Assembly: GCA_900544885.1 (NCBI GenBank)
Contig: UQWU01000013.1
Span: forward strand, 1 to 38,768
DNA from: an uncultured Phascolarctobacterium sp.
GTDB taxonomy: Bacteria > Bacillota > Negativicutes > Acidaminococcales > Acidaminococcaceae
Reading direction: 5' to 3'
Length of the DNA stretch: 38,768 nucleotides
The position numbers were made by a program, and so were the translations under genes. Below the pieces are notes generated by a model. That model did not search any database, was not told the DNA's origin, and saw only the letters and a list, made by a program, of their open reading frames with translations. This document shows, one piece after another, positions 1-8,900 of the stretch (positions are counted from its first letter, which is position 1; the number at the start of each line of letters is the position of its first letter).

Positions 1-1
1 C

Positions 2-61
2 GGATACAAATCACCTGATGATCTATTCGAGAATGAGCTTGATAAGATTTATGCAGCTTGA
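2..61 (+). pseudogene. IS30-like transposase, C-terminal tail (cut by window edge)
   Basis: The first bases are open in one + frame and encode a 19-residue tail, GYKSPDDLFENELDKIYAA, followed by TGA. This resembles the C-terminus of IS30-family transposases, where a Y-K/R-T/S-P-x-x-x-F motif precedes the end. The rest of the gene lies outside the window, so it may be intact. The bases just downstream look like an IS30-type terminal repeat. Identification rests on a short stretch and is moderate. Confidence 0.5.
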
Positions 62-98
62 TTTTTAAAAAGTGTGCAACTTCTTATTGCAATTTAGG
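62..98 (+). mobile_element. Right end of IS30-like element, with terminal repeat
   Basis: After the transposase stop, positions 70-98 contain AAGTGTGCAACTTCTTATTG and then CAATTTAGG. This is similar to the GTTGCACTT...TTGCAATT ends known for IS30-family elements. The element would end near 98, just before the pyr operon terminator. The left end and any target duplication are outside the window. Confidence 0.4.
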
Positions 99-106
99 AA
101 AATAAA

Positions 107-153
107 AAAACTGTATCTCAACGTACTTTTTTTGTACATTAAGATACAGTTTT
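107..153 (-). terminator. Intrinsic terminator of the pyr operon
   Basis: A stem of about 20 bp (arms 107-126 and 134-153) encloses a 7-base loop. On the - strand transcript two positions form G-U pairs, whereas on the + strand they would be C-A mismatches, so the hairpin is tuned to - strand transcription. A T-rich run follows on the - strand. It lies about 100 bases past the pyrE stop. Confidence 0.85.
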
Positions 154-250
154 CAGACTTTTTTGCTATTTAAGTACCACTTTTAACCCTGATAAATGAT
201 TTGAAAGACAGTACTAAAACATTATTTGTATTTATAATAATTAAAACTTA

Positions 251-838
251 TTATTTACCAGTTCTGCCACGTTTTGTAAAAGGAATATTTTTTGCACACA
301 GCGGGCAGTTGTTAGGATCATAGGTTTCAACGTTCAAATGCAGCAGAGCTTCGGTACGCACACCGAAATCTACTTTACCGCCGCTACGGTCAACCAACAG
401 ACCTACGCCAACTAATTCGCCACCATGTTCTTTAACAACTTCCATAACTTCTTTAACGCTGCCGCCGGTAGTAACGATATCTTCAACTACCAGTACACGG
501 GTGCCTGAAGGAATTTGGAAACCACGACGCAGAGTCATTTTGCCGTTTTCACGTTCGGTGAAAATAGCACGGGTACCCAGAGCTTTACCTACTTCATGAG
601 CCAGCAGGATGCCGCCGGTCATAGGACCAACAACTAATTCTACATTATCATTTTCATAACGGCGTGCAATTTCTTGGCACAGACGTTCAGTATATTTAGG
701 ATGTTGCAGTACGTTGAATTTTTCAACATACATCGGGCTGTGCAGACCGCTGGTCAGCAGGAAGTGACCATGGAGAACTGCTTCAGTTTCTTCGAGCATT
801 TTCAAAACATCTTTTTCTTCTAAAATTGCCATTTGCAT
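251..838 (-). CDS. pyrE: Orotate phosphoribosyltransferase
   Basis: PyrE converts orotate plus PRPP to orotidine 5'-monophosphate, the fifth step of UMP synthesis, in the cytoplasm. The 195-residue protein has the usual length. It shows the orotate-site segment LLTSGLHSPMYVEKF near residues 28-42 and the PRPP loop VLVVEDIVTTGGS near residues 115-127. The start ATG overlaps the pyrF stop codon (TAATG), indicating translational coupling. An AAAGGAG sequence lies only 4 bases before this ATG but 10 bases before a second in-frame ATG at 832, so the true start may be two codons later. It is the last gene of the pyr operon. The C-terminal CPLCAKN segment is a small cysteine pair seen in some bacterial PyrE proteins. 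Confidence 0.96.
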   Translation of the reverse strand: MQMAILEEKDVLKMLEETEAVLHGHFLLTSGLHSPMYVEKFNVLQHPKYTERLCQEIARRYENDNVELVVGPMTGGILLAHEVGKALGTRAIFTERENGKMTLRRGFQIPSGTRVLVVEDIVTTGGSVKEVMEVVKEHGGELVGVGLLVDRSGGKVDFGVRTEALLHLNVETYDPNNCPLCAKNIPFTKRGRTGK

Positions 839-1557
839 TACACTCCTTTGATTTCTTCTACAATAGCTAAAGCTGCTTTTTGTCTGTCCTCTGCTTTAGT
901 AATAGGACGACCTACAACGATATGGCTGGAACCATTTTTAAATGCACCTGCAGGGGTAGCAACGCGGCTTTGGTCATCTAAAGATGCACCTGCCGGACGT
1001 ACGCCAGGAGTAACAATCAAAAAGTCTTCGCCGCAAGCTTCACGGATACCTGCTGCTTCACGCGGAGAAGCAACAACGCCATCCATACCTGCTGCTTTAG
1101 CCAATTTAGCCAAAGCAATAACCTGCTCAGCAATAGTATTTTTATAGTTCAGATCAGCAAATTGCTCATCATCCATACTGGTTAAAATAGTAACTGCAAT
1201 CAATTTCGGTGCCGGACGGCCGCTTTTTTCTGCAGCTTCATGTACAGCCTTAACAGCTTCGGACATCATCTTCTTGCCGCCTACTGCGTGTACATTCATC
1301 ATATCAGCACCCAGGTCACTGAGTACAGTCAAAGCATGAGCAACAGTATTAGGGATATCCTGTAATTTCAAATCTAAAAATACATGCTTACCCTGCTCTT
1401 TTAAGAAACGAATAATTTCGCTGCCTACAGCATAATACAGTTCCATGCCTACTTTATAGTAGCTTACGGAATCACCTAATTCTAAAACGCACTCTTTAGC
1501 TTGTTCAAAAGTAGGAAAATCCAAAGCAACGATTAAACGGTCATCATGTTGCATCAT
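838..1557 (-). CDS. pyrF: Orotidine 5'-phosphate decarboxylase
   Basis: PyrF decarboxylates OMP to UMP, the final step of the de novo pathway. The 239-residue protein begins with the barrel strand LIVALDFPT and carries the catalytic DxKxxD signature as LDLKLQDIPNT near residues 61-71. The phosphate-binding end of the barrel is seen in IVTPGVRP and SHIVVGRPI. AGGAGG lies 8 bases before the first of two adjacent ATG codons. The gene follows pyrD by 45 bases, the widest gap in the operon, and its stop overlaps the pyrE start. Nothing unusual is seen in the catalytic residues. Confidence 0.97.
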   Translation of the reverse strand: MMQHDDRLIVALDFPTFEQAKECVLELGDSVSYYKVGMELYYAVGSEIIRFLKEQGKHVFLDLKLQDIPNTVAHALTVLSDLGADMMNVHAVGGKKMMSEAVKAVHEAAEKSGRPAPKLIAVTILTSMDDEQFADLNYKNTIAEQVIALAKLAKAAGMDGVVASPREAAGIREACGEDFLIVTPGVRPAGASLDDQSRVATPAGAFKNGSSHIVVGRPITKAEDRQKAALAIVEEIKGV

Positions 1558-1602
1558 AAATTAGTCCTCCTAAAAAGTTTCAAGTTTTTGGAAGTCTTGC
1601 TC

Positions 1603-2562
1603 TTATTTGTTGAAAATCGGCATACTTGCTTTGCCGTTCGGTAAAGCAAGACCAACGATTTCATTAATGTTTTGGTAATTATGACGGTCCAGATATGCTA
1701 ACATACCATAAGCAATGGTTTCAGCAATATCAGGATGCACAAAATTAGCAGTACCTACAGCAACTGCACTAGCACCTGCCAGCATAAATTCAATTGCATC
1801 CTCCGCACACATAATACCGCCCTGACCGATAATAGGTACATGCACAGCTTGTGCTACTTGATAAACAAGACGTACTGCTACAGGACGTACAGCAGGGCCG
1901 CTCAGACCGCCGGTGATATTACCCAGTACAGGTTTTTGACGTTCGATATCAATTTTAGTACCTAAAAGAGTGTTAATCATAGAAATTGCATCGGTGCCGG
2001 CAGCTTCTACAGCTTTAGCCATGGATACAATATCAGTAACATTCGGAGACAGTTTGGTAATAACCATTTTAGAAGTATTTTTCTTTACTTGTTCTACTAC
2101 AGATGCTGCAGCTTCCGGACAAGTACCGAAAACAATTCCGCCTTCTTTAACGTTCGGGCAGGAGATGTTGATTTCCAAAGCATCTACACCATCAACGTCC
2201 AAGCGTTTGGCAACTTCACCATATTCTTCAGGAGTATGGCCATAAATATTTACGATTACCGGCACGTCATATTTACGCAACTCCGGCAAAGTATGTTCTA
2301 AGAAATATTCGCTACCAGGATTTTCCAAACCGATGCAGTTTAACATACCGGACGGAGTTTCAACTGCACGTTGACCTTTATTACCTGCAGCAGGCAGAAG
2401 AGAAGTACCTTTTACAGTTACAGCACCTACTTTTTCCAAATCGAGGAAATCAGTAAATTCCAAACCAAAACCAAAGGTACCGGAACCGGTAGTTACAGGA
2501 GTCTGCATTTTTAAGCCGGCAATATCAACTGCCAAACGGCCATCATACAAAGACTTTACCAT
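1603..2562 (-). CDS. pyrD: Dihydroorotate dehydrogenase B, catalytic subunit
   Basis: This FMN enzyme oxidises dihydroorotate to orotate. As a class 1B enzyme it works with PyrK and passes electrons to NAD+. The 319-residue barrel contains INISCPNVKEGG near residues 131-142, in which the cysteine is the class 1 catalytic base. The late phosphate-binding segment is IIGQGGI. Class 1B is supported by the adjoining pyrK gene. A strong SD (GAGGAGG) lies inside the end of pyrK, and the pyrD ATG overlaps the pyrK stop region by 7 bases, so the two subunits are translationally coupled. Confidence 0.96.
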   Translation of the reverse strand: MVKSLYDGRLAVDIAGLKMQTPVTTGSGTFGFGLEFTDFLDLEKVGAVTVKGTSLLPAAGNKGQRAVETPSGMLNCIGLENPGSEYFLEHTLPELRKYDVPVIVNIYGHTPEEYGEVAKRLDVDGVDALEINISCPNVKEGGIVFGTCPEAAASVVEQVKKNTSKMVITKLSPNVTDIVSMAKAVEAAGTDAISMINTLLGTKIDIERQKPVLGNITGGLSGPAVRPVAVRLVYQVAQAVHVPIIGQGGIMCAEDAIEFMLAGASAVAVGTANFVHPDIAETIAYGMLAYLDRHNYQNINEIVGLALPNGKASMPIFNK

Positions 2563-3323
2563 TCGCCTACCTCCTCAGCCCAGAACACAGGACCATCCTT
2601 GCAGACCTTAATGCGTTTGCCGATGCCTTCGCAGGCACAGGACAGACACGCACCTAAACCGCAAGCCATGTATTTTTCTAAAGATACCTGACATTTAACA
2701 CCTGCTTCGAGGCAAGCATTAGCAACTGCACGCATCATCGGCACAGGACCGCAGACATAAACGCAGTCATAGCCGCCTTCTTTTAACAGCTCGGGCAGTA
2801 AAGCCATAACGGTACCTTGAGTACCTAAAGAACCGTCATCAGTTGTCAGATACATTTCTTGGCATAAACCTTCATACAGTTTAGTCCAGAAAAGCTCTTC
2901 CGCACTGCGCCCGCCCATCAGGATATCAGCCTTACCTGCACCGAAGCCTTCTGCTAAAAAGAGCAACGGAGCCAGACCTAAACCACCGCCGACGAGGAGC
3001 GGTTTTTTAGCCTGCATATCAAAGCCACGACCCAAGGGACCAACGATACTTAACATATCGCCTGCACAGGTGTCAGCTAAAATATTGGTACCTTCACCGA
3101 TGATACGGTAAATCATGGTGAAAGTGCCTTCTTCTTTATGTACTTCGGCTACGCCGAAAGGACGGCGCAGCAACGGAGCTGTATTTTTACATACCTGAAC
3201 ATTGACAAACTGTCCGGGGACAGCTTGTTCAGCAATTTCAGGCGCATAGACAGTAATTAATTTAGTAGTGCTGTTAAGAACACGTTGACCAATAACCTTG
3301 GCTTCTGCTATGGTCTTAGCCAT
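2556..3323 (-). CDS. pyrK: Dihydroorotate dehydrogenase B, electron transfer subunit
   Basis: PyrK binds FAD and a 2Fe-2S cluster and carries electrons from PyrD to NAD+. The N-terminal flavin-binding barrel includes LLRRPFGVAEV (RxxS/T-like FAD motif) near residues 50-60. A nucleotide-binding segment LLVGGGLGLAPL follows near residue 110. The C-terminus carries the cluster ligands in ACGLGACLSCAC and a later cysteine in KVCKDGPVF. I chose the ATG at 3323 because GGGAGGA lies 6 bases upstream; a longer reading from TTG at 3329 would overlap the carB stop. The stop overlaps the pyrD start. Confidence 0.94.
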   Translation of the reverse strand: MAKTIAEAKVIGQRVLNSTTKLITVYAPEIAEQAVPGQFVNVQVCKNTAPLLRRPFGVAEVHKEEGTFTMIYRIIGEGTNILADTCAGDMLSIVGPLGRGFDMQAKKPLLVGGGLGLAPLLFLAEGFGAGKADILMGGRSAEELFWTKLYEGLCQEMYLTTDDGSLGTQGTVMALLPELLKEGGYDCVYVCGPVPMMRAVANACLEAGVKCQVSLEKYMACGLGACLSCACEGIGKRIKVCKDGPVFWAEEVGEW

Positions 3324-3325
3324 GA

Positions 3326-6300
3326 TCAATCCTCCCAGCTTAAGCTCAAATCTTGCAATGCTACTACGTTAACGATACGACGACGACGCATTGCACTCAT
3401 AACGCGTTGCAGTTCACGTGCAGTATCTAAAGAAGTCAGGCAGGCAATAGCATGCTCAACGGTGGAACGACGGATTTTGAAACCATCACGTTCTGCATCG
3501 CGGCCATGATTAGTAGTATTAATAACCATGCTGATGCGACCGGATTTAATATCATCCAGAATGTTCGGATGACCTTCGCTTACTTTAGTAGCTACTTTTA
3601 CAGTAACACCTTTTTCTTTCAAGAACTTAGCAGTACCGCTAGTAGCGATAACTACATAACCCAGATCTTCAAAGCCTTTAGCAATTTCAGCAGCTTCTTC
3701 TTTATCCATATCTGCAACAGTCATGAGAATGGAACCTTCATGGGGAACTTGGATACCGGATGCCAGGCAAGCTTTATACAGTGCACGGCTGAATTGGTAA
3801 TCGCAAGCCATAACTTCACCAGTAGATTTCATTTCAGGCCCTAAGGTGATATCAACATTGGACATTTTGTTGAAGGAGAATACCGGAGCTTTTACAGCAT
3901 AGTAGTCCGGGAACAAACGCAGACCAGGAGTAAAGCCTTGCTCACGGATAGATTTGCCCATAGCACATTTAGTTGCTACATTAACCATCGGTACACTGGC
4001 AACCTTACTCATGAACGGTACGGTTCTGGAAGAACGCGGGTTAACTTCAATTACATATACTTGTTCGTCACGAACGATGTATTGAATGTTAATCATACCT
4101 TTTACTTCCAGGCCCAGAGCCATTTTATTGGTATATTCGATAATAATTTGGATTACGGATTCGGACAAACTGCGCGGCGGATATACAGCGATGGAGTCGC
4201 CGGAGTGAACGCCTGCACGTTCAACGTGTTCCATAATACCAGGGATCAACACTTCTTTACCGTCGCAGATAGCATCAACTTCTACTTCAGTACCTTGCAG
4301 GTAATGGTCAACCAGAACAGGATGTTCAGCAGATGCTTTTACAGCACTGGACATATAGTGTTTCAGTTCATCGTCATTATAAACGATTTCCATAGCACGA
4401 CCGCCTAATACATAGGAAGGACGAACCATAGTAGGATAACCTACATCATGAGCAGCTTTTAAAGCGCCTTCGGTATCGAATACAGTATGACCTTGCGGAC
4501 GAGGAATGTCGCAGCTGGTTAAAAGTTCGTCAAAACGTTCACGGTCTTCGGCACGGTCGATGGAATCAACGCTGCTACCTAAAACTTTTACGCCGGCTTT
4601 AGCCAGAGGACCTGCCAAGTTAATAGCAGTTTGGCCGCCGAATTGAACGATAACGCCTTCCGGTTTTTCTTTATCGATAACGTTCAGTACGTCTTCTACA
4701 GTCAGAGGTTCAAAATACAGCTTATCTGCAATATCGAAGTCAGTAGAAACGGTTTCCGGGTTATTGTTGATGATGATGGTTTCATAACCCAGTTCTTTCA
4801 GAGCCCATACACAGTGTACGGAGCAGTAGTCAAATTCTACGCCTTGGCCGATACGGATAGGACCGGAGCCCAGAACAACTACTTTTTTCTTATCAGAAAC
4901 TTCTACTTCATCTTCAGTTGCATAGCAGGAATAGTAGTACGGAGTTGCTGCTTCAAATTCTGCAGCACAAGTATCAACCATTTTATATGTCGGTAAAATA
5001 CCCCAGTATTTACGCAGATCTCTGATTTCACTTTCAGTTTTACCTACGCGGCCGGCAATAACGCTATCGGCAAAGCCCATTTTCTTAGCGCTACGTAACA
5101 GACTGGCAGTAAATTCATGAGTTTCCAGTGCTTTTTCCATCTTAACGATGTTGTTGATTTTGCACAGGAACCATTTATCGATTTTAGTAATATCATGAAT
5201 ATCATCAATGCTGATACCACGACGCAGAGCTTCTGCAACAACAAAGCAACGTTCGTCGTCGATTCTTCTGATGCGTTCGTAGATTTCTTCATCAGATAAT
5301 GCTTTCAGTTCGGGCATTTCCAAGTGAGTCAGGCCGATTTCCAAAGAGCGGATAGCTTTCAATAAGGAAGCTTCCATGGAACGTTCAATAGCCATAACTT
5401 CTCCGGTTGCTTTCATCTGAGTACCTAAGGTACGATCAGCAGTTACGAATTTATCGAAAGGCCAACGCGGGAATTTTAAAACGATATAGTCGATAGTAGG
5501 TTCGAAGCAAGCTTTAGTAGTTTTAGTAACCGCATTTTCGATTTCATCCAGATTGTAGCCCATAGCAATTTTGCTGGTAACTTTAGCAATAGGATAACCG
5601 GTTGCTTTAGAAGCCAAAGCGGAACTACGGCTTACACGCGGGTTAACTTCGATTACATAATAGTTTTCAGAATAAGGATCTAAAGCCAATTGTACGTTAC
5701 AACCGCCGACAACACCCAATTCACGAACGATGTCGATGGAAGCTTGACGCAGCAGATGAACTTCGCGATCGTTTAAGGTTTGTGCAGGAGCAACAACGAT
5801 GGAGTCACCGGTATGTACACCAACAGGGTCCAGGTTTTCCATGGAGCAGACGGTGATGCAGTTGTCAGCAGCGTCGCGGATAACTTCGAATTCGATTTCT
5901 TTCCAGCCGGCAATGCTGCGTTCAATCAAGCATTGACCGATAGGGCTGTAACCCAGACCTTTTTGCACGATATCAATCAAAGTTTCTTCATCGTCAGCAA
6001 TACCGCCACCAGTACCACCTAAAGTATAAGCAGGGCGTACAATCAAAGGATAACCGATTTCTTTACCAAACTCGCAGGCTGCTTCAACAGTTTCTACGAT
6101 AGTGGATTCAGGAATAGGTTGGTTGATTTTTTCCATGGTTTCTTTGAACAACTCGCGGTCTTCACCACGTTTGATTGCAGAAACCTGAGTACCCAAAAGA
6201 CGTACGTTGTATTCTTCCAAAATGCCTTTTTCTTCTAAAGTCATAGCCATGTTCAGACCAACTTGGCCGCCCAAGGTTGCTAAGAGAGAATCAGGACGTT

Positions 6301-6541
6301 CACGTTTAATAACAGTTTTTAAGAAATCAATGTTAATAGGTTCTACGTAAACACGGTCAGCCACGTTAACATCGGTCATAATAGTAGCAGGGTTACTGTT
6401 AACCAGAACTACTTCCAGGCCTTCTTCTTTCAGTGCGCGGCATGCTTGAGTACCTGCATAGTCAAATTCGGCAGCTTGACCAATGATAATAGGACCGGAG
6501 CCGATAACGAGAACTTTCTTTATATCTTTAAGTTTCGGCAT
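3326..6541 (-). CDS. carB: Carbamoyl-phosphate synthase, large subunit
   Basis: CarB makes carbamoyl phosphate from bicarbonate, two ATP and ammonia delivered by CarA. The 1071-residue length and internal duplication are typical. Each half opens with a similar biotin-carboxylase-like segment: VLVIGSGPIIIGQAAEFDYAG at residues 10-30, and a counterpart near residue 555 (VVLGSGPIRIGQGVEFDY). Glycine-rich ATP-grasp segments (YTLGGTGGG and YVLGGRAME) occur in both halves. The C-terminal ~140 residues are the allosteric MGS-like domain. It starts 2 bases after the carA stop with SD GGAGGG. Its placement in the pyr operon suggests one CPS serving pyrimidine synthesis and perhaps arginine. Confidence 0.97.
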   Translation of the reverse strand: MPKLKDIKKVLVIGSGPIIIGQAAEFDYAGTQACRALKEEGLEVVLVNSNPATIMTDVNVADRVYVEPINIDFLKTVIKRERPDSLLATLGGQVGLNMAMTLEEKGILEEYNVRLLGTQVSAIKRGEDRELFKETMEKINQPIPESTIVETVEAACEFGKEIGYPLIVRPAYTLGGTGGGIADDEETLIDIVQKGLGYSPIGQCLIERSIAGWKEIEFEVIRDAADNCITVCSMENLDPVGVHTGDSIVVAPAQTLNDREVHLLRQASIDIVRELGVVGGCNVQLALDPYSENYYVIEVNPRVSRSSALASKATGYPIAKVTSKIAMGYNLDEIENAVTKTTKACFEPTIDYIVLKFPRWPFDKFVTADRTLGTQMKATGEVMAIERSMEASLLKAIRSLEIGLTHLEMPELKALSDEEIYERIRRIDDERCFVVAEALRRGISIDDIHDITKIDKWFLCKINNIVKMEKALETHEFTASLLRSAKKMGFADSVIAGRVGKTESEIRDLRKYWGILPTYKMVDTCAAEFEAATPYYYSCYATEDEVEVSDKKKVVVLGSGPIRIGQGVEFDYCSVHCVWALKELGYETIIINNNPETVSTDFDIADKLYFEPLTVEDVLNVIDKEKPEGVIVQFGGQTAINLAGPLAKAGVKVLGSSVDSIDRAEDRERFDELLTSCDIPRPQGHTVFDTEGALKAAHDVGYPTMVRPSYVLGGRAMEIVYNDDELKHYMSSAVKASAEHPVLVDHYLQGTEVEVDAICDGKEVLIPGIMEHVERAGVHSGDSIAVYPPRSLSESVIQIIIEYTNKMALGLEVKGMINIQYIVRDEQVYVIEVNPRSSRTVPFMSKVASVPMVNVATKCAMGKSIREQGFTPGLRLFPDYYAVKAPVFSFNKMSNVDITLGPEMKSTGEVMACDYQFSRALYKACLASGIQVPHEGSILMTVADMDKEEAAEIAKGFEDLGYVVIATSGTAKFLKEKGVTVKVATKVSEGHPNILDDIKSGRISMVINTTNHGRDAERDGFKIRRSTVEHAIACLTSLDTARELQRVMSAMRRRRIVNVVALQDLSLSWED

Positions 6542-6543
6542 AA

Positions 6544-7620
6544 TTAACGACCCTCCATCAAATCAACAAAATGTTTAAATAAATAGTCATGACCGCCAGG
6601 GCCAGGGCAAGCTTCCGGATGATATTGTACGGAGAAAGAAGGATGTTTAGTATATTCCAAACCTTCAACAGTACCATCATTCATGGAAACATGGGATACT
6701 TGGATATCCTTACCTGCTAAAGATTTTTCATCTACAGCATAACCATGGTTTTGAGAACTGATATAGATACGGCCGCTGCGCAGATCTTTAACCGGTTGGT
6801 TAACACCGCGATGACCGAATTTCATTTTATAAGTTTTAGCACCGTTTGCTAAAGCCATCAGCTGATGACCTAAGCAGATACCGAAAATCGGGCATTTGCC
6901 CATTAATTGTTTAATATTTTCAATGATTTCCGGCAGGTCGGACGGATCTCCAGGGCCATTGGACAGGAACACACCGTCAGGATTGCAAGCTTTCACTTCT
7001 TCAGGAGAAGTGAAAGCCGGGAATACAGTCAGACGTGCATCAAAGCTCAAGAGGAAGTTAATAATATTTTGTTTGATACCAAAATCAAGTACAGCAATGT
7101 TATATTTACCATCACCTAAAGTATAAACTTCTTTAGTGGTTACTTGTTCAACTTGATTATGTACAGCAGGAGTATTCAGCAGAGCTTCTACTTCTTCTTG
7201 CGGCATTTCAGCAGGTACGATTACACCTTGCATAACACCGTTGTCACGGATTTTGCGGGTAATAGCGCGAGTATCAACGCCTACCAGAGCAGGTACATCC
7301 TGTGCTTCCAGGAATTGCTCTAAAGTTTCTTCGCTACGCCAGTTGCTCGGAGTATCGCAAAGCTCACCGATAACGAAACCTTGGAAGAAAGATTTTTTAT
7401 TTTGGTTAAACATTGCATTGCAGCCATAGTTGCCAATCAGAGGATAAGTCATAACAACGATTTGACCGCAGAAAGACGGGTCGGTCAGGGTTTCTTGATA
7501 ACCACTCATACCGGTAGTGAATACAACTTCACCTACTGCATTGCGTTTACCGTACAAAGTACCTTCAAAAACGCTACCGTCTTTAAAAACTAATTTACCT
7601 TTTTTCAGTGTTTTGTGCAT
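6544..7620 (-). CDS. carA: Carbamoyl-phosphate synthase, small (glutaminase) subunit
   Basis: CarA hydrolyses glutamine and channels the ammonia to CarB. The 358-residue protein has the N-terminal CPSase small-chain domain (GTLYGKRNAVGEVVFTTGM near residues 20-38). The C-terminal class I glutamine amidotransferase has its nucleophile cysteine in GICLGHQ and the histidine and glutamate of the triad in VQYHPEACPGP. The start overlaps the end of pyrC by 16 bases. The SD inside pyrC is weak (GAGAGA), so translation probably depends on coupling to pyrC. Confidence 0.97.
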   Translation of the reverse strand: MHKTLKKGKLVFKDGSVFEGTLYGKRNAVGEVVFTTGMSGYQETLTDPSFCGQIVVMTYPLIGNYGCNAMFNQNKKSFFQGFVIGELCDTPSNWRSEETLEQFLEAQDVPALVGVDTRAITRKIRDNGVMQGVIVPAEMPQEEVEALLNTPAVHNQVEQVTTKEVYTLGDGKYNIAVLDFGIKQNIINFLLSFDARLTVFPAFTSPEEVKACNPDGVFLSNGPGDPSDLPEIIENIKQLMGKCPIFGICLGHQLMALANGAKTYKMKFGHRGVNQPVKDLRSGRIYISSQNHGYAVDEKSLAGKDIQVSHVSMNDGTVEGLEYTKHPSFSVQYHPEACPGPGGHDYLFKHFVDLMEGR

Positions 7621-8900
7621 ACTACACCATCTCTCATTACAAATTTACCATGCAGCATAGTAGCAACTGCTTTGCCTTTGCAAGCCTTGCCTTCATACGG
7701 AGTGAATTTGCCGCGGGTATAGAATTTAGAACTGTCAACAGTCCATTCTTTATTTAAGTCCATTACAGTGATATCAGCAACGCCGCCCTCTTTCAAGGTA
7801 CCGCCTTGCAGTTTGAATAATTTTGCAGGTTCGCAGCTCATTTTGCTGATAATAGTATTTAAATCAAATACATGAGTGTGATATAAATCGGTCAGCATAA
7901 CGCCTAAAGAAGTTTCCAAACCACAGAAACCATTGGGAGCATAACGGAATTCAACATCTTTTTCTTCCGGTGCATGAGGAGCATGGTCGGTAACGATAGC
8001 GTCAACAGTACCGTCTAAAACAGCTTCACGCAAAGCTTGTACGTGGTCCCAGCTACGCAGCGGAGGACTTACGCGGGTTGCAGAGCTGTAGTTTGCGCAA
8101 GCTTCATCAGTTAAGGTTAAGTGATGAACGGTAACTTCACTGGTTACGTTTACGCCTTTCTTTTTATATTGACGAATAATATCAATAGCACCTTTAGATG
8201 CTACGTGGCAGATATGTACATGTGCACCGGTATATTCAGCGATAATGCAGTCACGTGCAACAGCGATATCTTCAGAAATGGAAGGTACGCCGGGAACGCC
8301 GATTCTTGCGGATACTTTACCTTCATGCATATAGCCTTCTGCAGCCAATTCAGGATCTATTGCATGGCACATGAGCGGTTTATCAAATGCACTGATATAT
8401 TTAGCAGCCAGTACAAACAGGCGGGAGCTATCTACATAATGACCGTCATCAGAGAAGCCCATCGCACCTTTTTCTGCCATATCGCCCATTTCAGCCAGTT
8501 CTTGGCCTTTTTCGCCTTTGCTGATAGCGCCGATAACTTCTACATTAGCATAGCTTTCTTCAGCAGCACGTTGTTTGATACCGCTGACAATAATAGAATT
8601 ATCAACAACAGGTTTAGTATTAGGCATACAAGCAACAGTGGTAACACCACCTGCTGCAGCAGCTTGAGTACCGCTGATGATATCTTCTTTAGCTTCTAAG
8701 CCGGGTTCACGCATATGGGTATGCACGTCAATCAGACCAGGAGTTACAACCAGTCCGGTTGCATCAAACACTTCATCGGCTGCTTCAGTAATACCGGTGC
8801 CCAGGGTTTTGATTTTGCCATCCTCTACCAGGATATCCATTACTGCATCTAAGTTTTGGCTGGGATCTACAACCCTACCGTTTTTAATCAACGTTTTCAA
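7605..8900 (-). CDS. pyrC: Dihydroorotase
   Basis: PyrC cyclises carbamoyl aspartate to dihydroorotate, step three of the pathway. The 431-residue protein is a class I (long) dihydroorotase. It has the metal-binding HTHMREPG motif near residues 60-67 and later histidines in CHAIDPE, HICHVAS and the aspartate of TDHAPHA. The start is a TTG at 8900 placed 8 bases after a strong AGGAGG; no ATG fits that SD. The gene overlaps the end of pyrB by 17 bases. The TTG start may tune its level relative to PyrB, which is an inference. Confidence 0.96.
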   Translation of the reverse strand: MKTLIKNGRVVDPSQNLDAVMDILVEDGKIKTLGTGITEAADEVFDATGLVVTPGLIDVHTHMREPGLEAKEDIISGTQAAAAGGVTTVACMPNTKPVVDNSIIVSGIKQRAAEESYANVEVIGAISKGEKGQELAEMGDMAEKGAMGFSDDGHYVDSSRLFVLAAKYISAFDKPLMCHAIDPELAAEGYMHEGKVSARIGVPGVPSISEDIAVARDCIIAEYTGAHVHICHVASKGAIDIIRQYKKKGVNVTSEVTVHHLTLTDEACANYSSATRVSPPLRSWDHVQALREAVLDGTVDAIVTDHAPHAPEEKDVEFRYAPNGFCGLETSLGVMLTDLYHTHVFDLNTIISKMSCEPAKLFKLQGGTLKEGGVADITVMDLNKEWTVDSSKFYTRGKFTPYEGKACKGKAVATMLHGKFVMRDGVVCTKH

